Source: an uncultured Bacteroidota bacterium (lineage in GTDB: Bacteria; Bacteroidota; Bacteroidia; Chitinophagales; Chitinophagaceae). Taken from it: a DNA stretch of 36,191 bases. The position numbers and the translations under genes were made by a program. Positions 29,492 through 36,191 of the stretch are shown here, piece after piece. Positions within the stretch are counted from its first letter, which is position 1. Every line of letters starts with the position of its first letter. The stretch is from NCBI GenBank assembly GCA_903853805.1, contig CAINUN010000025.1, positions 1-36,191 on the forward strand, written 5' to 3'. Under the pieces are notes generated by a model. It did no database searches. It was not told the DNA's origin and was given only the letters and a program-made list of their open reading frames with translations.

Positions 29492-30514
29492 ATGATACCT
29501 TCTAAAATTGAACAGAAATTTCACCACCTATGGCGATTGGTTGGCAATACCCCCATGCTTGAAATCATTTATCGTTTCAAAGGGAAGGAAAGAAAACTTT
29601 ATGTTAAGTGCGAGCATTATAACCTTACAGGAAGCATAAAAGACCGCATGGCTTTATACATTCTTCAGCAAGCTTATAAAGAAGGAAATATTCTGTCAAG
29701 CGATACTATTATCGAAGCTACAAGCGGCAATACTGGTATTGCTTTTTCAGCTATTGGTAAAGCCTTGGGACATAATGTACGCATCATCATGCCCAATTGG
29801 CTAAGCAAAGAGCGCATGGACATTATTCGTAGCCTTGGTGCTGAAATTGTTTTGGTTTCAAAAGATGAAGGTGGTTTTTTGGGAAGCATCGAAATGAGTC
29901 ATGTGATGGCAGAAAATGAACCCAATATTTTCCTCCCTCGCCAATTCGAAAACAAATACAATGCGGAAGCACACGAAAAAACAACTGCTAAAGAAATTTG
30001 GGTGCAATTACAAAGTATTGATTTAATTCCAGATGCTTTTATAGCAGGAGTGGGCACAGGTGGCACCATCATGGGAGTGGGCTCTTACCTTAAAAGAAAA
30101 GACGACAGCATACGAATTCATCCTTTAGAACCCGAAGAATCGCCAACCATGTCGGTAGGGCATAAAGTAGGCTCACACCGCATTCAAGGTATTTCCGATG
30201 AGTTTATTCCTGCAATTGTTCATTTAGACCAACTCGATACCATTGTACAAGCTTCTGATGGCGACTCTATATTGATGGCGCAAAAATTGGCAAAATCTTT
30301 GGGGCTTGCAGTAGGCATATCTTCGGGCGCGAATGTATTGGGCGCCATAAAAGTGCAAGAAGAAATGGGCGGCGACGCCGTGGTAGTCACTGTATTTAGC
30401 GACAGCAATAAAAAATACCTAAGTACCGACCTTATGAAAGAGGAACCTATCAAAGAACATTACCTATCCCCTCAAATAGAACTGCTCGACTACAACCCAA
30501 TTCATAGACTTTGA
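29492..30514 (+). CDS. PLP-dependent cysteine synthase-like enzyme
   Basis: The 340-residue fold-type II PLP enzyme carries Lys50 ([10 protein letters not shown]) as the Schiff-base residue, the SGNTG loop ([15 protein letters not shown]) for substrate binding and the phosphate loop [10 protein letters not shown]. It resembles CysK/CysM and the catalytic core of cystathionine beta-synthase. The C-terminal extension lacks CBS domains. O-acetylserine sulfhydrylase activity is likely but not distinguishable from related enzymes. A hairpin terminator lies about 120 bp downstream. Confidence 0.9.
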   Translation: MIPSKIEQKFHHLWRLVGNTPMLEIIYRFKGKERKLYVKCEHYNLTGSIKDRMALYILQQAYKEGNILSSDTIIEATSGNTGIAFSAIGKALGHNVRIIMPNWLSKERMDIIRSLGAEIVLVSKDEGGFLGSIEMSHVMAENEPNIFLPRQFENKYNAEAHEKTTAKEIWVQLQSIDLIPDAFIAGVGTGGTIMGVGSYLKRKDDSIRIHPLEPEESPTMSVGHKVGSHRIQGISDEFIPAIVHLDQLDTIVQASDGDSILMAQKLAKSLGLAVGISSGANVLGAIKVQEEMGGDAVVVTVFSDSNKKYLSTDLMKEEPIKEHYLSPQIELLDYNPIHRL

Positions 30515-30636
30515 ACAATCTGATGCGTATTAACTACATATACACCGAGTAATTATTGAAACACAAAGGAATCAATAGGGGCTTTTAGCGCTCAAATTAT
30601 TTGTGTGCTTTAAGGCGTTTTGGGGATGAGTATTTT

Positions 30637-30667
30637 AAAAGAGCGTTGCAATTGAATCGTTCTTTTT
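30637..30667 (+). terminator. Terminator after the cysteine synthase-like gene
   Basis: AAAAGAGCG pairs with CGTTCTTTT (one G-U) across a 12-nt loop, followed by T residues. It lies between the gene and the prs promoter. Confidence 0.6.
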
Positions 30668-30721
30668 GTTTGAATTCTAATGGCATTTCCCCTTCGATTT
30701 TTACTCATTTTGAAATAATCC

Positions 30722-30751
30722 TTTGTTTAGTATTTGCTTTGGCTAAATTTG
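30722..30751 (+). promoter_or_regulatory. prs promoter, Bacteroidota type
   Basis: TTTG (30722-30725), 18 bp, then TAAATTTG (30744-30751): a full consensus match ending 19 bp before the prs ATG. Same spacing as the rpsP promoter. Confidence 0.8.
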
Positions 30752-30770
30752 CATCTCATTTCCTCAATCC

Positions 30771-31718
30771 ATGCACGCTTCCGTAAAAATTTTCTCAGGA
30801 ACCAATTCACAATACCTTGCCGAAAAAATTGCCAAATCTTTTGGAAAAAAACTAGGTTTACTAGATATTCCTAAGTTTAGCGATGGCGAGTTTCAACCTG
30901 TTTTTCAGGAGTCTATTCGTGGCGATTATGTTTTTTTGGTGCAGTCTACCTTTGCACCTTCTGACAACCTTATGGAATTGCTGATGATGATAGATGCTGC
31001 ACGCCGCGCATCGGCTGGCTACATCACTGCCGTTATTCCATATTATGGATTTGCCCGTCAGGATAGAAAAGACAAACCTAGGGTTTCAATTGCCTCAAAA
31101 TTGGTGGCAAACTTGCTCACCACTGCTGGCGCAGATCGTGTGATAACTATGGACTTACATGCGCCACAAATCCAAGGATTTTTTGACATTCCGCTTGACC
31201 ACTTGGAGAGTCTTGCAATTTTTATTCCTTACATCGAGAATCTTAAGATAGAAAACCTTATTTTTGCATCCCCTGACGTAGGAAGTACCAATCGTGTAAG
31301 AGAAGTTGCTAAATATTTTGAATTGGATATGGTGATTTGCGACAAGCAAAGAAAACGTGCCAATGAAATAGCTGAAATGACGGTGATAGGTGATGTGAAT
31401 GGGAAAAACGTAGTTCTTATTGACGATATTTGTGATACAGCAGGAACACTGAGCAAAGCTGCTCAAATGCTGAAAGAAAAAGGAGCTTTGTCGGTTCGAG
31501 CATTTTGCACTCATCCGGTATTAAGCGGTAAAGCTTACGAAAACATTGAAAATTCTGAGTTGGAAGAATTGGTTGTTTGCGATACGATTCCTATAAAAAA
31601 GGATTCCCCCAAAATTAAAGTATTGCCAACAGCTGAATTGTTTTCGGTAGCTATTCGCAATACGTTTGAGAATAAATCCATCAGTTCTTTGTTCCTTCAT
31701 CACAGGAAAAAAGCGTAA
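30771..31718 (+). CDS. prs: Ribose-phosphate pyrophosphokinase (PRPP synthetase)
   Basis: At 315 residues this is a normal-length enzyme making phosphoribosyl pyrophosphate from ribose-5-phosphate and ATP. Signature segments are FSDGEFQPVFQESIRG, YYGFARQDRKDKPR, the pyrophosphate loop VITMDLHAPQIQGFFDIPLD and the PRPP-binding VVLIDDICDTAGTL. It leads the prs-rplY-pth cluster, an order common in Bacteroidota, with the strong promoter just upstream. Confidence 0.97.
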   Translation: MHASVKIFSGTNSQYLAEKIAKSFGKKLGLLDIPKFSDGEFQPVFQESIRGDYVFLVQSTFAPSDNLMELLMMIDAARRASAGYITAVIPYYGFARQDRKDKPRVSIASKLVANLLTTAGADRVITMDLHAPQIQGFFDIPLDHLESLAIFIPYIENLKIENLIFASPDVGSTNRVREVAKYFELDMVICDKQRKRANEIAEMTVIGDVNGKNVVLIDDICDTAGTLSKAAQMLKEKGALSVRAFCTHPVLSGKAYENIENSELEELVVCDTIPIKKDSPKIKVLPTAELFSVAIRNTFENKSISSLFLHHRKKA

Positions 31719-31879
31719 AGCCTTCTTTTTAAAGAAGAAAAAATATTCCGCCATCAAAAGCGGACTTCTGTTTAACAACAAAATCCGTCTCCCCAAAGGG
31801 AAGCATTTTTAAAACAGTTTTCAACGACCGGATGTTCGACGGATAATTCACTCGGCGCTGAAAACAAAACATTGATACA

Positions 31880-32464
31880 ATGAAAAGCCTCAAAATTCAA
31901 GGCACACTTAGAACAGAGTTGGGTAAAAAAGCCACTCGTCAGCTTCGCTCCGAAGGAATGGTTCCTGGAGTAATTTATGGTAAAGAGAACACGCACTTTG
32001 CAGCGTCTCAATTATCACTTCGCACTTTAGTATACACCCCCGATTTTATGATTGCAGAAATCACGGTGGATGGAACAACACACAATTGCATTTTAAAAGA
32101 TTTGCAGTTTGATGTTTTGACTGATGAACTAAGTCACATAGACTTTCTTGAGCTTCAAGAAGATCGTAAAGTAATTGCTGAACTTCCTTTGAAATTCATT
32201 GGATCTTCTGAAGGTGTTAAAGCTGGAGGACGTTTTGTACCAAAGATGAATACTATTAGAGTTCGTACTTATCCAAAGTTTTTGGTAGAAGCTATTGAAG
32301 TGAACATTGAAAAATTGGAAATCGGCGAAAATATTCGCGTTCAAGAAGTACAAGTCCAGAACATGGAAATCATGAATTCCCCTCGTATTCCAGTAGCGTC
32401 AGTTGTTACTACACGTGCTTTGCGTCAAGCAGAAACGGATGCAGCAGCAGCAGCGAAGAAATAA
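31880..32464 (+). CDS. rplY: 50S ribosomal protein L25 (bL25, Ctc type)
   Basis: This 194-residue protein has the N-terminal 5S-RNA-binding domain (LRTELGKKATRQLRSEGMVP and GVIYGKENTHFA) and the longer Ctc C-terminal domain (KFIGSSEGVKAGGRF), followed by an Ala/Lys tail (DAAAAAKK). It binds 5S rRNA in the large subunit. A 161-bp leader separates it from prs and a strong terminator follows its stop. Confidence 0.96.
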   Translation: MKSLKIQGTLRTELGKKATRQLRSEGMVPGVIYGKENTHFAASQLSLRTLVYTPDFMIAEITVDGTTHNCILKDLQFDVLTDELSHIDFLELQEDRKVIAELPLKFIGSSEGVKAGGRFVPKMNTIRVRTYPKFLVEAIEVNIEKLEIGENIRVQEVQVQNMEIMNSPRIPVASVVTTRALRQAETDAAAAAKK

Positions 32465-32483
32465 TAAATCTATTTTTTTTGTT

Positions 32484-32515
32484 AACACCTCTGAAAATTC
32501 AGGGGTGTTTTTTTT
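32484..32515 (+). terminator. Terminator after rplY
   Basis: AACACCTCTGA-AAAT-TCAGGGGTGTT forms an 11-bp stem with one G-U pair, followed by eight T. It should end most transcription from prs-rplY, so pth probably has its own promoter. Confidence 0.88.
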
Positions 32516-32535
32516 GATGACATTAATTTAGCACA

Positions 32536-33096
32536 ATGAAGTTTCTAATTGTTGGCTTAGGAAACATAGGAGCGGAGTATGATGCCACCCGTCATAACAT
32601 AGGATTTGATGTGGCAGATGTATTTGTTTTGCAAAACAAAGGCATTTTTTCACTAGACCGACATGCTTTTGTTTCGGAACTGAAATGGAAGGGTAAAACC
32701 TTTGTAGTTATAAAACCAACAACATACATGAACCTTAGCGGCAAAGCCGTGAAATATTGGATGGAAAAAGAGAAAGTTTCTTTAGAAAATGTTTTGGTTA
32801 TTGTGGATGATTTGGCTATACCACTTGATACACTAAGACTCAGATCCGGAGGAAGTGATGCTGGACATAATGGTTTGAAAAGTATTGATCTATTACTACA
32901 AACCAAGCAATATCCAAGACTAAGATTTGGAATTGGCAGTGATTTCCCTAAGGGGAGACAAGTAGATTTTGTTCTTGGAAAATGGACACCAAATGAAATG
33001 CCTATAGTCAATGAAAAAATATTGAAAGCTGTAGAAGCCATTGAAAGCTTTGCTACACAGGGAATTAGTAAAACAATGACATTATTTAACAAGTAG
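32536..33096 (+). CDS. pth: Peptidyl-tRNA hydrolase
   Basis: The 186-residue enzyme has the N-terminal FLIVGLGNIGAEYDATRHNIG with catalytic His20 and the conserved KPTTYMNLSGKAV, DDLAIPLDTLRLRSGGSDAG and HNGLKSI. It frees tRNA from peptidyl-tRNA dropped by stalled ribosomes. A weak -7-like TAATTTAG ends 4 bp before the ATG. An OmpA-family gene follows 28 bp later. Confidence 0.96.
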   Translation: MKFLIVGLGNIGAEYDATRHNIGFDVADVFVLQNKGIFSLDRHAFVSELKWKGKTFVVIKPTTYMNLSGKAVKYWMEKEKVSLENVLVIVDDLAIPLDTLRLRSGGSDAGHNGLKSIDLLLQTKQYPRLRFGIGSDFPKGRQVDFVLGKWTPNEMPIVNEKILKAVEAIESFATQGISKTMTLFNK

Positions 33097-33104
33097 TATT
33101 TTTG
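33097..33104 (+). promoter_or_regulatory. -7 element of the OmpA-family gene
   Basis: TATTTTTG is a perfect TAnnTTTG right after the pth stop, 20 bp before the ATG at 33125. No obvious -33 box. Confidence 0.45.
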
Positions 33105-33124
33105 TAAAACTTGAACTATAAGAC

Positions 33125-34438
33125 ATGAAACAGTATTTACTCGCATTAGTAGGACTTCTTTTAATATCTGAAAAGACTTTAGCTCAGTTTTATGAGCCAA
33201 TTGAAGACCCCAATCAAAAGCAGGCCATCGATAGTTTTTATAAATGGACACTTGAGCCAGAGATAGGAATGAGCAAATCCTACAGACCATTTGATCCTGG
33301 TTATTATTCTGGACATTCTTCAAAATTTTTTAATGGAGTACAAGTAAATCATATAGGCTTTTCAATAAGGCACATGGTTAATGACAAATTTGGGTATAAG
33401 GCAAGGCTTTCCTATGACTATATTCACGACCTATATAATTCGGATAGCAGGGTTTTTGAACTCAATTATCTGCAGTTAGGTTTTGAAGGAGTTGCCAATC
33501 TTTTTAGCCTTTGTGAAGTCAATGAATATGTAGGTAGATGGGGGCTATTGGCACATGGAGGAATTCATGCCTCTGTTTTACAACCAATGTATGGAAATAA
33601 TAGCTTTAACATAGGAGCTAATTTAGGTTTGTCTTATGGTGTTACTCCTGAATTTAGAATTTCTAACCGCTCAAGTATTTATTTAGATTGGGCAAATTCT
33701 ATTAATTATTTTCAGCCGTATACCTGGAACGGATCTAATAATAGCGATGATAAAACTGGTACGATGAGGACAGTTGCTTTGGGACTTGCTATTAATATTG
33801 GTTATGGCATAAAGCATGTTGATTGGTATTTTGTACCTAGAAAGAAAGAAAGCAAAGAGGTTTCTGATATTGAAAATAGATTGGCTACAATTGAAATGAA
33901 AATGAAGGATACAGATAAAGATGGTGTTGCCGATTACCTTGACGAAGAACCTAACTCACTTCCTGGTTCATATGTAGACACGAAAGGAAGAATGTTGGAT
34001 AAAAACAATGATGGCATACCTGATTATATTGATGTTTATATAGACAACTCAACTAAGGGAAATAGTACTGGTAATGCTTCTGAAGATGTGATTTTACAAA
34101 TGCTCAACAATGGGTTTATTGCAGCCTACTTTTATTTCAACAGTACACAGCCATCCAATAATTCTACGCCCAACATTGGCTTTCTATATCGTTACATGAA
34201 AGTGCATCAAAATGCTAAAGTTGTTTTGACAGGGTATGCTGATGTTATTGGATCTGAAAACGCTAACAGAAAACTTTCACAACAACGCGCAGATGCTGTA
34301 AAAGCTATGTTGGTTAAAGCAGGAATTCAATCTGCAAGAATTTCAACAATTGGTGGATCTGTTGATAATTCTGTTGATCGTAATAATTCAGAACTTGCGC
34401 GTCGTTTAATGCGTCGAGTAGTTTTTCAAATCAAGTAA
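33125..34438 (+). CDS. OmpA-family outer-membrane protein with TSP3-like repeats
   Basis: The 437-residue protein has a signal peptide (YLLALVGLLLI to TLAQ). Residues ~30-245 form a probable outer-membrane beta-barrel, rich in aromatic strands (GYKARLSYDYIHDLY, NIGANLGLSYGVTPEF). Then come calcium-binding thrombospondin-3-like repeats (DTDKDGVADYLDEEP and DKNNDGIPDYIDVYID), and the C-terminal OmpA peptidoglycan-binding domain (VVLTGYADVIGSENANRKLS, QQRADAV, SELARRLMRRVVF). This anchors the outer membrane to the cell wall. Confidence 0.92.
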   Translation: MKQYLLALVGLLLISEKTLAQFYEPIEDPNQKQAIDSFYKWTLEPEIGMSKSYRPFDPGYYSGHSSKFFNGVQVNHIGFSIRHMVNDKFGYKARLSYDYIHDLYNSDSRVFELNYLQLGFEGVANLFSLCEVNEYVGRWGLLAHGGIHASVLQPMYGNNSFNIGANLGLSYGVTPEFRISNRSSIYLDWANSINYFQPYTWNGSNNSDDKTGTMRTVALGLAINIGYGIKHVDWYFVPRKKESKEVSDIENRLATIEMKMKDTDKDGVADYLDEEPNSLPGSYVDTKGRMLDKNNDGIPDYIDVYIDNSTKGNSTGNASEDVILQMLNNGFIAAYFYFNSTQPSNNSTPNIGFLYRYMKVHQNAKVVLTGYADVIGSENANRKLSQQRADAVKAMLVKAGIQSARISTIGGSVDNSVDRNNSELARRLMRRVVFQIK

Positions 34439-34451
34439 TTGAATCAATATA

Positions 34452-34490
34452 AAAAATGCGCCTTCATAAATGATTTGAAGGCGCATTTTT
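34452..34490. terminator. Bidirectional terminator between convergent genes
   Basis: AAAAATGCGCCTTCA and its perfect complement TGAAGGCGCATTTTT flank a 9-nt loop. With A and T runs at both ends it can stop the OmpA gene on plus and the T9SS protein gene on minus. Confidence 0.9.
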
Positions 34491-34507
34491 GTTTAAATTA
34501 GGTTCAG

Positions 34508-36191
34508 TTATTCTTTTACTAATTTCATTTGTTTAATAAGAGCTCCTTCTAAATTAAAGAACTGAACAATATATACACCTGAAGCTTTTTCTGTGAGATT
34601 CAAATTTGATGCTTCAGTAGTCTCAAATATAACAATCCCTTTCATGTCTTTCACAATTGCTTTCAACAGTTCAACGCCTGTAAAATTGAATAAACCAGTT
34701 GAAGGATTTGGATAAACTGAAATTTCATTATCTATTATTTCTAACGTTTCTTCATCATTTATTTTAGGTCCATAATTAGAAGCAATTAACATAGTATCAT
34801 TGGAAGTTGCTGAGCAACCTAGGGTATTTGTAACAATAAGACTATAAATTCCAGTAAAGGCAACAAGGTATGATTTCATAGTGGCTCCAACAATCGGTGC
34901 ATCATTCAAATACCATTGATATGCTCCACCACTTACACTAGATAGTTTTTTAGTGCCATTTGAGTACGATAATATAGTGAAATTAGGGTTTGGTGGGTTA
35001 ACTGCTTTTACTGTTTTTGGGTTTGATAATGAAGAAACACAATTATTTGTATCAGTTACGGTGAGTTTATAAGTTCCAGGAGTGTTTGTATTAAAATCAG
35101 GGCTTGTGGAGGTGAAAATTGAATTTGTACCTAAATACCAGTTATACATTTGATAACCTGATGATCCTGATAAGATAATTGAATTGCCTACACAATAATT
35201 AGCAACTGTTGGGGATATTAAAGGACGTGTTGGTGGCATGATGATGATGAGCGAAAAAGTAGGAGATGTTCTAATGCCACATTGTACATCTATAAAAGTA
35301 GCTGTATAATTCGCTGCTTTATTTACCACAAGCGTCTGACTATTTTGATTTGCAATTATAGAACCATTCTTTTTCCAAACATAATTGGTTCCGATAGGTG
35401 CTGAAAGTGTATCAAATTTTCCATTACAAATTTTAGGAGTTGATGCTATTAGATTAAATTTTTTTAATCTAACAACTACTGAATCGAAGTTTATGCAACC
35501 ATTATTATCTATTCCAGTTACTGTATAAGTTTGCTTTTCTATTGGAGTGAAAGAAACGTTATTTACTACACCATTATTCCAAAAATAATTGTTGGCACCA
35601 TTTGCAGTTAGAATTGTTGACGAACCAGGACAAACAACTTGGTCTATTCCAGCATTAATAATAGGTAAAGGATGGACTGTAACAGTAACTTGAGAAGAAC
35701 TGGAACAACCGTTTGCGTCTGTTCCAACAACACTATAAGTATTGGTGGCAATTGGAGTAAATGTAATCCCATCAAAAACATCACTACTCCAAGAATAATT
35801 AATTGCGCCATCACCATATAATGTTACTGTCTGACCCAAACAAATTGCAAGATTATTACCTGCGCTCACAATTGGTGATAGATTAATAGTAAGGTCAAGG
35901 ATTTCAGTATGACAATCATTCACCACATTGTAAGTTCCGCTTGAAGAATAAGTCTGATTGTTTTCACTCCAAGTATAATTATCGCAAGCAGTAATAGTGG
36001 TAGTGTTGCTTGTACTAGGATTAATTGTAAGGTCAAGGATTTCAGTATGACAACCATTCACCACATTATAAGTTCCACTTGAAGAATAGGTTTGATTGTT
36101 TTCACTCCAAGTATAATTATCGCAAGCAGTAATAGTGGTAGTGTTGCTTGTACTAGGATTAATAGTAAGGTCAAGGATTTCAGTATGACAA
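34508..36191 (-). CDS. Type IX-secreted repetitive adhesin-like protein, 5' end outside window
   Basis: The frame is open to the right edge, so the N-terminus lies beyond it; the first Met-type codon (GTG at 36064) is inside a repeat and is not the start. The C-terminal ~70 residues are a T9SS type A sorting domain (ISVYPNPSTGLFNFTG to GVYIVQFFN), which sends the protein through the outer membrane for surface anchoring or release. Before it lie several Ig/PKD-like modules (NLAICLGQTVTLYGDGAINY, QVVCPGSSTILTANGANNYF, NYCVGNSIILSGSSGYQMYN). At the right edge are 46-residue tandem repeats (ACDNYTWSENNQTYSSSGTY) with conserved Cys. The ligand is unknown. Confidence 0.9.
   Translation of the reverse strand, partial: CHTEILDLTINPSTSNTTTITACDNYTWSENNQTYSSSGTYNVVNGCHTEILDLTINPSTSNTTTITACDNYTWSENNQTYSSSGTYNVVNDCHTEILDLTINLSPIVSAGNNLAICLGQTVTLYGDGAINYSWSSDVFDGITFTPIATNTYSVVGTDANGCSSSSQVTVTVHPLPIINAGIDQVVCPGSSTILTANGANNYFWNNGVVNNVSFTPIEKQTYTVTGIDNNGCINFDSVVVRLKKFNLIASTPKICNGKFDTLSAPIGTNYVWKKNGSIIANQNSQTLVVNKAANYTATFIDVQCGIRTSPTFSLIIIMPPTRPLISPTVANYCVGNSIILSGSSGYQMYNWYLGTNSIFTSTSPDFNTNTPGTYKLTVTDTNNCVSSLSNPKTVKAVNPPNPNFTILSYSNGTKKLSSVSGGAYQWYLNDAPIVGATMKSYLVAFTGIYSLIVTNTLGCSATSNDTMLIASNYGPKINDEETLEIIDNEISVYPNPSTGLFNFTGVELLKAIVKDMKGIVIFETTEASNLNLTEKASGVYIVQFFNLEGALIKQMKLVKE
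35893..36191 (-). repeat. 138-bp in-frame tandem repeats in the T9SS protein
   Basis: The word GGTCAAGGATTTCAGTATGA recurs at 35893, 36031 and 36169, exactly 138 bp (46 codons) apart. At least two full copies and part of a third are seen, and the array runs off the window. The copies are nearly identical at DNA level, so copy number can change by recombination. Confidence 0.9.

Noticed and set aside
36062-36064. GTG at 36064 as the start of the type IX-secreted protein
   Set aside because: The frame stays open with the same repeats to the window edge; the GTG is a Val codon in the repeat.
1-36191. tRNA or rRNA genes
   Set aside because: I saw no T-arm GTTCGAATC pattern with matching acceptor stem and no rRNA-like segment on reading; a covariance search was not possible.

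Overview
The window looks like a chromosomal segment of a Bacteroidota bacterium, probably near Chitinophagales or Sphingobacteriales (inferred from gene content, not from a search). The evidence is low GC, promoters with a TAnnTTTG -7 element (best cases rpsP and prs, both TTTG-N18-TAnnTT[T/C]G), a type IX secretion C-terminal sorting domain, a DUF4476 protein, the prs-rplY-pth order, ribosomal protein S16 with a long tail, and an EF-P with an unusual tip loop. No tRNA, rRNA, CRISPR, transposase or integrase gene is visible.

Layout. 1-2.6 kb: a Y-family DNA polymerase and a radical SAM protein in a likely repair operon, preceded by a palindromic operator candidate. 2.7-7.3 kb: a secreted lipoprotein, a PepC-like cysteine peptidase with YajQ, an MCE/MlaD-type lipid-transport protein and S16. 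7.7-11.6 kb: a very large M1 metallopeptidase whose C-terminal third looks like an outer-membrane barrel, behind a queuosine-precursor transporter. 19.7-26 kb: POT peptide transporter, biotin carrier domain protein, DUF4476 protein, lipoprotein, then efp-accB-accC. 26-31 kb: exosortase-like protein with a membrane partner, fatty acid desaturase, FAD oxidoreductase and cysteine synthase-like enzyme. 30.8-36.2 kb: prs, rplY, pth, an OmpA-family protein and the 3' part of a repetitive type IX-secreted protein that runs off the right edge.

The exceptional part is 11.6-19.7 kb, an accessory island between housekeeping genes. It is a row of small modules: MNT-HEPN, two independent DUF4160-DUF2442 pairs (one broken by an in-frame stop), VapBC-like, YoeB-like and RelE-like toxin-antitoxin pairs, a TIR-domain protein, two lipoproteins and one unknown GC-rich gene. 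The modules are separated by dispersed direct repeats. Family A (four copies, 12.5-14.6 kb) is a hairpin that resembles a terminator. Family B (six copies, 15.96-19.68 kb) has the core CATTTGTTTTTTGGG followed by TTTAAAGGAAAAATGGGG. Family C is a modular repeat often joined to A. All copies of a family point the same way whatever the gene direction, and in three B modules the gene ends 4-22 bp from the repeat. This is the architecture of a cassette array, but the repeats lack integron attC core sites. A 41-bp tandem array with a small palindrome in each unit lies just upstream of the TIR module. I consider this repeat-delimited array the best candidate for an undescribed system.
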